From Candidatus Neomarinimicrobiota bacterium (GTDB taxonomy: Bacteria > Fidelibacterota > SORT01): a stretch of DNA of 40,858 bases. Below the pieces are notes generated by a model, which did no database searches, was not told where the DNA came from, and saw only the letters and a list, made by a program, of their open reading frames with translations. The position numbers and the translations under genes were made by a program. Positions 36,021-40,858 of this stretch are shown here, piece after piece; position 1 is the stretch's first letter, and every line of letters starts with the position of its first letter. Where the stretch lies: assembly GCA_022567655.1 (NCBI GenBank), contig JADFGO010000010.1, positions 1 to 40,858 on the forward strand, written 5' to 3'.

Positions 36021-36947
36021 TTAATCTTCCTGAGCATTCCCGCAATTGCCGCAAAATTTTGCTTCAGGATTTACTCTCTCGCCGCAATTGGTGCAAAATC
36101 TCGGAACCTTTCCGGAAATGAAATCTATCTTCTCCGATTGTGGTCGAGTTCCTTCATTTGATGTTATTTTCTCTTTCTTCCGGACATTTTTCATCCTTTT
36201 TGCGCCGGCTCGTTGTACCTTTCCGCGCCCCCTTGTAGTTTTGCCTATGTACGCATAAATAAGAAGGCCGACGAGCACGATAAGAACTGTTATTGATATT
36301 ATTCCGTACACACCTATTCCATCCTCTTTATGCTCACTTTTCTGCAGCGACGTCTCGTTATCAGGTTTAAAATAACTTACCGACACCGCTTTTGTCTCGC
36401 CCGCTGCCATACTCCCAGCTAAAACCTGATGATGGATTATGCCCTTATCATCAGTGTTGCTCCGGAAGCTTGCAGGCGACGTCGTGAAGCTCGAAGAACC
36501 CAACGGCTGCTGTACTTCATAAGAAAAATTCGCTATGGCGTAGTAGGATTTGTAGCTGTAGTTAAATGACTTCTGTTTGGCTTTAGGCGCAAACGGGTTG
36601 AAATAATATTCTAATTGAAACTCCCTTTCCCTTAATGTGAATTCGGCGTAACTGTCTCCGTCTGCGCTTTTCACCTCGAACGGGTCGTGAATATGCGCCC
36701 CTGTGGGCGTTACCGAAGCGACGTGAGGTTCTACACCCGGAAAGATGTTGAACTTGATCAATGCCGGAAGCTCAACCTCCGGGGAGACTCTGCCTCTGTA
36801 GATGACCAGTACCTCAGGTTTATCGTACTCCGGCATAAGAGATATTTTCATCGTCGAAATTTTAATTTCGTTCTCCTGAGCATTAGCCGGATGCTGATTC
36901 TGAAGTGACAATAACAGAACAACGGTCATTAAGAATAGTCTTTTCAT
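36021..36947 (-). CDS. Exported membrane protein with C-terminal zinc ribbon
   Basis: ATG 36947 has GAGG six bases upstream and starts a signal peptide (KRLFLMTVVLLLSLQNQHPANAQ); the upstream ATG 36980 is less likely. The 308-residue product has a beta-rich exported domain (about 25-210), one membrane helix (about 218-238), a basic linker, and a terminal double-CxxC ribbon, FCTNCGERVNPEAKFCGNCG, predicted to be cytoplasmic. I do not recognise the exported domain. It sits between the CusB-like adaptor and the CcmH-like gene. The same zinc-ribbon ending recurs two genes later, which suggests a shared partner or function. Confidence 0.72.
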   Translation of the reverse strand: MKRLFLMTVVLLLSLQNQHPANAQENEIKISTMKISLMPEYDKPEVLVIYRGRVSPEVELPALIKFNIFPGVEPHVASVTPTGAHIHDPFEVKSADGDSYAEFTLREREFQLEYYFNPFAPKAKQKSFNYSYKSYYAIANFSYEVQQPLGSSSFTTSPASFRSNTDDKGIIHHQVLAGSMAAGETKAVSVSYFKPDNETSLQKSEHKEDGIGVYGIISITVLIVLVGLLIYAYIGKTTRGRGKVQRAGAKRMKNVRKKEKITSNEGTRPQSEKIDFISGKVPRFCTNCGERVNPEAKFCGNCGNAQED

Positions 36948-36993
36948 ATTAAACCTCAAAATCGAATTTTTAATTTTCAAATTTACAATCGCC

Positions 36994-38274
36994 TTATTCT
37001 TTCATCTTTGAGGAATTCATACTCGCCTTTCTTGCTCTGAGCCTTTTTCTGACAGCTTCTCTCAGGCTGCTCTCGGAGTCAAGCATAAATTGCCCCGAGG
37101 TTACGACCAACTCCGAACCGGTTAACCCTTCCAACACCTCATAATATCCTCCCTCTCCTTCCGCCCCAAGCGTTACTTCCCTTGGCTCGTACTTGCCTTC
37201 ACCTATATCTATGAATACGATATCACGTTCCCCTGAGTGAATTACCGATTCCTTTGGAATCACAACGGCTTTCTTCCTATCCCTCGTTTTGATAACAATG
37301 TTGGCGTACATTCCCGGTCGTAACTTACCATCTTCGTTATCAAACTCTAATCTTACTCTTACAGTTCTCGTTTTGGAATCGAGATAAGGATAAACGTAGG
37401 CAATGCTTCCTTCGAATTTTTTGCCGGGTATATAGGTCAGACTCATTACCGCGTCCAATCCTTCTTCAAGCCAGGGCAGTTCGTACTCATAAATATCGGC
37501 ATAGACCCAGACCTTCGACAGGTCGGCGATGGCATACAAATTCATACCCTCTCCGACGTTCATACCTTCAAGAGCCATCTTCTCCACTACGACGCCGTTA
37601 AAAGGTGAATAAAGTGTCATTACCTTACTGACCTTACCCGACCTTTCCAACTCTCGTATCTGTTCGGGCGTTATGTCCCAGTTAGATAGCCTCTCTCTCG
37701 TTGATTTCAAAAGCGGGTCCTCTTCCGCGCTCCTTCTGCTTCGATTTTTCAGCACGGTTAGATACTCCTCCTGTGTTGATACGAGTTCGGGACTGTAAAT
37801 ATCGAGCAGCGGCTGGTTTTTATAGACTTTCTGACCTGTATAATCGACGTATAGCTTCTCTATCCATCCCTTTACCTTCGTATGTATGTGCGTAAACCGG
37901 GTTTCATCATAATCCACAAGACCTATCGTCCTTATCTCTTTTCGAAGGTCGCGCACTTCAACCGGAATTGACATTATCCCGGTGTTTTGTACAACGACCG
38001 GATCGATTATTATTACCAAACCCGATCCCCCTTGATCAGCATCTTCGTAAACAGGCACAAGGTCCATCCCCATGGGCGATTTCCCCGGTTTATCGCTGAT
38101 GAAGTTAGGATCCATCGGCGCTACCCAATATTTTATTTTACGCTCCTTCTTCTCACCCTGAGGAGATTCGGATGCTAAATCGGTCGAATCAGCGCCGTAA
38201 AATAGAGAAAACAGCGCGTATATGCCGATAACGACAATAATTCCTGATATCACATATTTTTTTCTATTATTCAT
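36994..38274 (-). CDS. cusB: CusB-like RND efflux periplasmic adaptor
   Basis: A 426-residue membrane-fusion protein of the copper/silver (heavy metal) efflux type. An N-terminal anchor helix (residues 8-26) precedes the heavy-metal-binding motif KYWVAPMDPNFISDKPGKSP followed by MGMDLVPVYED. This is the Met-rich region found in CusB/CopB-type adaptors. The lipoyl/barrel-sandwich and hairpin domains follow (GWIEKLYVDYTGQKVYKNQPLLDIYSPELV), then the beta-barrel YTPGKKFEGS-like YIPGKKFEGSIAYVYPYLD and a membrane-proximal domain. It overlaps the TolC-family gene by 8 bp. The expected inner-membrane pump CusA does not follow, so its pump must be elsewhere. Confidence 0.92.
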   Translation of the reverse strand: MNNRKKYVISGIIVVIGIYALFSLFYGADSTDLASESPQGEKKERKIKYWVAPMDPNFISDKPGKSPMGMDLVPVYEDADQGGSGLVIIIDPVVVQNTGIMSIPVEVRDLRKEIRTIGLVDYDETRFTHIHTKVKGWIEKLYVDYTGQKVYKNQPLLDIYSPELVSTQEEYLTVLKNRSRRSAEEDPLLKSTRERLSNWDITPEQIRELERSGKVSKVMTLYSPFNGVVVEKMALEGMNVGEGMNLYAIADLSKVWVYADIYEYELPWLEEGLDAVMSLTYIPGKKFEGSIAYVYPYLDSKTRTVRVRLEFDNEDGKLRPGMYANIVIKTRDRKKAVVIPKESVIHSGERDIVFIDIGEGKYEPREVTLGAEGEGGYYEVLEGLTGSELVVTSGQFMLDSESSLREAVRKRLRARKASMNSSKMKE

Positions 38275-39571
38275 TTTTACTGTCCCCCCGTGTTAGATTT
38301 ACTCCGACTGCAGCTTCTATGCCTGCAATCGATTTTTCATGCTCGCTTATTATCCTATAATAATTTATACGGAAATTGAAAAGCGTAATCTGATTATTCA
38401 ACAGAGTAATGAAATCAACTTTATTTACCTGATAACCGGAAAGAGCGGAATTCAAGCTCTGTTCCGCCTGCGGAAGTATCTGATTTTCATATAGTACGAT
38501 GAGTTCTTTTGCCTTCGCAATGTCTGCAAACATTATCCTTATATCCCTTTTGACATTATTCAGAATATTGTTGTATGACTCTTGTGCCATACGAACCGCC
38601 GCTTTAGATTCCTCCACCCTGCTCGATTGTCTGTTTCCCGGTTTTATCGGTAAGCTGAAAGCCACTGACATTGATAAAAAGTCTGCTCCTTCGCCCATCA
38701 TAGGGCCGGTGAGCTCGTTTCTTTGAGTATATGCCATAGCCACTCCCAGGTCGGGCAGTTTTAGTTTTTTTGAGAAGTCCATCATCCGTTCATTCCTGTC
38801 TATCCTGTGACGAGCCGCCTTCAATGCCGGTCTTAATTCCTTTGCCTTTTCCATCAATTCTTCTTCCGTTAGGTCAATCTTCGTCGGCAGCAGTTCATCC
38901 GATACCAAGATCGGCGTATCCGGAGCTCTGTTCATAAGAGCGTTCAACACGGCAGTGGCTTTTTCTCGTTTAAATCCGAGATTTATTAACTGCTCCTCGA
39001 ATTTGGACTTCTCCACCTGAGCTTTTAAAACATCTTGCTGCAGCCCCGTTCCAACGGAGTACCTCCTCTCGGCGATCTCTACGAACCTCGTCGTCAGGTC
39101 AATATTTTCACTGATAATCCCGATTGACTTGTCTATTGTGTACAGATCAAAATAGCTGTTTTTGACCTGGTGAATCAGCATCCTTTCCAATTCGAGCCTG
39201 TCGGCGGATACGGCATGCCACTCCTGTTCGGCTGCTTTCTTCTTCGCGCCCAGCTTACCGGGGAACGGTATATGCTGGGTTAAAGCAATCTGTTTTCCCG
39301 TCATCGGTTCCAGGTCAAATTCGAACGACTCAGCCGGAACGTTTAAAAGTCCAAACTTAAGCACCGGATCCATCCATGACCCGGATTGAACCATTTTTTC
39401 CTTTGCCGACTTTTCTTTCCATTCCGCTGCTTTTAGGAAGGGATTCGACCTGACGGCTTTTGTGACCGCATCTTCAAGAGATAACACTTCTATATCTCCG
39501 TTTAATTCCTGAGAAAACGACTCAGTCGTCAACAATCCTGCAACTATGTATACTACTATAAAATATTTCAC
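38267..39571 (-). CDS. TolC-family outer membrane efflux channel
   Basis: Read from GTG 39571, the 434-residue product starts with a signal peptide (KYFIVVYIVAGLLTTESFSQ). GGAG stands 11 bases upstream. An in-frame TTG at 39601 is the alternative and would add 10 residues. LSLEDAVTKAVRSNPFLKAAE and the later LTEEELMEKAKELRPALKAARHRI are the two OEP repeats that give the alpha-barrel. VAFSLPIKPGNRQSSRVEESKAAVRMAQESY is also typical of heavy-metal (CusC/CzcC) channels. It is coupled to the CusB-like adaptor by an 8-bp overlap. Confidence 0.9.
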   Translation of the reverse strand: MKYFIVVYIVAGLLTTESFSQELNGDIEVLSLEDAVTKAVRSNPFLKAAEWKEKSAKEKMVQSGSWMDPVLKFGLLNVPAESFEFDLEPMTGKQIALTQHIPFPGKLGAKKKAAEQEWHAVSADRLELERMLIHQVKNSYFDLYTIDKSIGIISENIDLTTRFVEIAERRYSVGTGLQQDVLKAQVEKSKFEEQLINLGFKREKATAVLNALMNRAPDTPILVSDELLPTKIDLTEEELMEKAKELRPALKAARHRIDRNERMMDFSKKLKLPDLGVAMAYTQRNELTGPMMGEGADFLSMSVAFSLPIKPGNRQSSRVEESKAAVRMAQESYNNILNNVKRDIRIMFADIAKAKELIVLYENQILPQAEQSLNSALSGYQVNKVDFITLLNNQITLFNFRINYYRIISEHEKSIAGIEAAVGVNLTRGDSKNE

Positions 39572-39600
39572 GATATTATATACTCCATCCACTTTAATCA

Positions 39601-39645
39601 ATTCACGGCATACGTGAATAAAACGTTTATTCCGAACTATCGGAA
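39601..39645. promoter_or_regulatory. Two inverted repeats upstream of the TolC-family gene
   Basis: ATTCACG and CGTGAAT pair around a 5-base loop at 39601-39619. TTCCGA and TCGGAA pair around a 4-base loop at 39630-39645. Both lie in the 101-base gap between the Cys-rich protein gene and the chosen channel start. They could be a regulator-binding site or an RNA structure; I cannot tell which. Confidence 0.4.
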
Positions 39646-39672
39646 CCGGGAATAATTATTGAAAAAGGGGGT

Positions 39673-40092
39673 CTAAGTCAGAAAGACTGAATCGAGAATA
39701 AATAAAGGTACAGATTTTTGACTCCGGCTCTGATCATAAAATACAGAGAGTGAGCTAAAATATAACGGCGACAGATCGGTCAAAGAGCGGACAACAGGAT
39801 CAGACTGGCCTAATTTTAATGAAACCGGTCTCGAAGAATGAAGCTTCAGAGCCTGTTGTTCTATCGTCAAGTTTGCAGAATAATCGCAATATTGACCTGA
39901 TCGTATCGAGATGTCTTCATTGAACATATGGCAGCAGACTTTTTCAACGTTCATCGAGTGACCGCTTTCGCCGCACAGCTTTCCGCACTCATGCGACATT
40001 ACCGCCTTTGCAACAGGCGTTAGTGTGAGGAGGAGCAGAACTAAAAATCCTGTCGTGATGCGGAATTTATTATATTTTTTTAACCAGCGCAT
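39673..40092 (-). CDS. Cys- and His-containing secreted small protein near metal efflux genes
   Basis: A 139-residue protein with a signal-like hydrophobic segment (residues about 13-31). The mature N-terminus is unusually rich in metal ligands: MSHECGKLCGESGHSMNVEKVCCHMFNED (not all metal-binding), then YCDY. The rest has no Cys and no domain I recognise. Its place 101 bp upstream of a heavy-metal-type channel and adaptor suggests a periplasmic metal-binding or sensing role, which is inference. It is probably the first gene of that transcript and is divergent from the acetyltransferase gene. Confidence 0.62.
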   Translation of the reverse strand: MRWLKKYNKFRITTGFLVLLLLTLTPVAKAVMSHECGKLCGESGHSMNVEKVCCHMFNEDISIRSGQYCDYSANLTIEQQALKLHSSRPVSLKLGQSDPVVRSLTDLSPLYFSSLSVFYDQSRSQKSVPLFILDSVFLT

Positions 40093-40177
40093 ATCGTACT
40101 CAATTTATCTTTTATGCCGCTTTTTGCAAGCTTTTTCATTCAAATCACTACTTTGTTATGTCTACAGAATAAAAAAT

Positions 40178-40206
40178 TTGTAACTTTTTCTCAAAACCTG
40201 TATACT
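40178..40206 (+). promoter_or_regulatory. Putative promoter of the acetyltransferase gene
   Basis: TTGTAA at 40178-40183, a 17-base spacer and TATACT at 40201-40206 form a good sigma70-like promoter. The expected start is near 40213, only a few bases before a 17-codon reading frame and 56 bases before the acetyltransferase ATG. Confidence 0.5.
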
Positions 40207-40218
40207 GATTTGAAAGTT

Positions 40219-40272
40219 ATGGCATTATCAAAACAGGAACTCGAATACTCAGGGCTGATAAACGTGGAATGA
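40219..40272 (+). CDS. Possible 17-residue leader peptide
   Basis: ATG 40219 opens a frame for MALSKQELEYSGLINVE, whose TGA stop overlaps the acetyltransferase ATG as ATGA. It begins just downstream of a promoter-like sequence, with GAAAG upstream. Its only likely role is translational coupling, and a chance frame of this size is quite possible. Confidence 0.3.
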   Translation: MALSKQELEYSGLINVE

Positions 40273-40712
40273 AAATGAGCGCCGAAATCATAAAAGCGAC
40301 AATTAATGATATTAAGGATATCAGGGAACTTCTCGAAGCCGAAAACCTTCCTCCCGACGACCTCGAGAGGTGGATTGATAATTTCTTTGTGCTCAGGATC
40401 GACGGTATTACCGTAGGCGCTGCCGGCATCGAAGTATGGGGTAACATAGGGCTATTCCGGTCGTTCGTGGTAGCACCTGAACAGAGGTCGAAAGGGTTCG
40501 GACAGCAGCTCTACGATTCGATTATATCTTTATCCGGAGAAATTGGTTTAACTGCAATCGTACTACTGTCGAAAGGGGCATCAGGATTCTTTGAAAAAGA
40601 GGGTTTCAGGTTCATACGAAGGAGTGAGGTTCCTTCGGAGGCGAAAAAATCAGTGCAGTTCAACCTCGACGAATGCAGAATCTATGATGTGATGATAAGA
40701 GAGTTGATTTGA
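40269..40712 (+). CDS. GNAT acetyltransferase, ArsN2-like
   Basis: A 147-residue single GNAT domain. The acetyl-CoA loop is VVAPEQRSKGFGQQLY (the R/QxxGxG/A motif) near residue 75. The pattern LLEAENLPPDDLERWIDNFFVL, GAAGIEVWGNIGLFRSF, LLSKGASGFFEKEGFRFIRRSEVP and KKSVQFNLDECRIYDVMIREL matches the ArsN2 subgroup linked with arsenic resistance. No ars genes are in the window, so the substrate is open. I kept ATG 40269 because the leader frame ends on it; ATG 40275 is an alternative. It lies divergent from the Cys-rich protein and convergent with the cytochrome fragment. Confidence 0.78.
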   Translation: MKMSAEIIKATINDIKDIRELLEAENLPPDDLERWIDNFFVLRIDGITVGAAGIEVWGNIGLFRSFVVAPEQRSKGFGQQLYDSIISLSGEIGLTAIVLLSKGASGFFEKEGFRFIRRSEVPSEAKKSVQFNLDECRIYDVMIRELI

Positions 40713-40755
40713 ATAAAAGGGTATATCGGTCAGGCTCTTATCATGTTATCAGTTA

Positions 40756-40858
40756 TCACTTATCAATATAAAACATATAATCCGTAAGTGCGTTTAGCTC
40801 TTGCGGAGAAAGTTTGTCAAACTTCGGCATAATACTCAACGGCTCGAACTTTTGCGGA
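40756..40858 (-). CDS. Class I cytochrome c, C-terminal fragment (cut by window edge)
   Basis: The last 34 codons of a gene that runs off the window end. They read PQKFEPLSIMPKFDKLSPQE then LNALTDYMFYIDK. IMPKF with the following LSPQELNALTDYM is the standard end of class I cytochromes c: the Met is the sixth haem ligand and the final helix closes over the haem. The CXXCH site would be beyond the window. It is fitting that a CcmH-like maturation gene lies nearby. Confidence 0.8.
   Translation of the reverse strand, partial: PQKFEPLSIMPKFDKLSPQELNALTDYMFYIDK

Overview
This is a dense bacterial chromosome segment with about 45% to 50% G+C by eye, short spacers, and many ATGA or stop-start overlaps. 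The gene content fits the Fibrobacterota-Chlorobiota-Bacteroidota (FCB) neighbourhood. My best guess is a Marinimicrobia/Ignavibacteria-like lineage, inferred from the joined parAB, M23 peptidase, bactofilin and F-type ATP synthase cluster, split SecD/SecF, a B12-dependent methylmalonyl-CoA mutase and CcmH-type cytochrome c maturation. The phylum call is inference at modest confidence. I saw no rRNA, tRNA, CRISPR array, transposase or phage gene.

Layout. 1-6521 (minus strand) is one tight run: PhoH ATPase, thiolase, 3-hydroxyacyl-CoA dehydrogenase, acyl-CoA dehydrogenase, leucine dehydrogenase, NusB and a metallophosphoesterase. 6672-8025 (minus) holds a coiled-coil lipoprotein and a double-LysM secreted protein. 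8154-9932 (minus) is aspS. 10199-20309 (minus) is a supercluster read as parA, parB, M23 peptidase, bactofilin, atpZ, an AtpI-like membrane protein, then atpB-E-F-H-A-G-D-C. A symmetrical three-hairpin repeat element sits between atpG and atpD. 20550-26165 (plus) holds a D-2-hydroxyacid dehydrogenase, then secD, secF, a lone STAS protein and purA behind a good sigma70-like promoter. At 26234-27592 (minus) a TPR protein with a Fis-type DNA-binding tail lies divergently from a plus-strand metabolic run (27923-33847): biotin carboxylase, biotin carrier protein, methylmalonyl-CoA mutase catalytic subunit, biotin ligase, pantothenate kinase III and a nitrilase-family protein.

33855-40092 (minus) is an envelope/metal/cytochrome region. 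It is read as a Cys-rich secreted protein, a TolC-family channel, a CusB-like adaptor, a membrane zinc-ribbon protein, a CcmH-like protein, a second membrane zinc-ribbon protein, a HAD phosphatase with no ordinary start codon, and a DUF2914 protein. The window ends with an ArsN2-like acetyltransferase on plus and the C-terminus of a class I cytochrome c on minus.

Two parts of the window fit one pathway. Leucine dehydrogenase, acyl-CoA dehydrogenase, hydroxyacyl-CoA dehydrogenase and thiolase can take branched-chain amino acids towards acetyl- and propionyl-CoA. The biotin carboxylase, carrier and methylmalonyl-CoA mutase can take propionyl-CoA to succinyl-CoA. BirA would load the carrier and CoaX would supply CoA. 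The carboxyltransferase, epimerase, B12-binding subunit and enoyl-CoA hydratase are not in the window.
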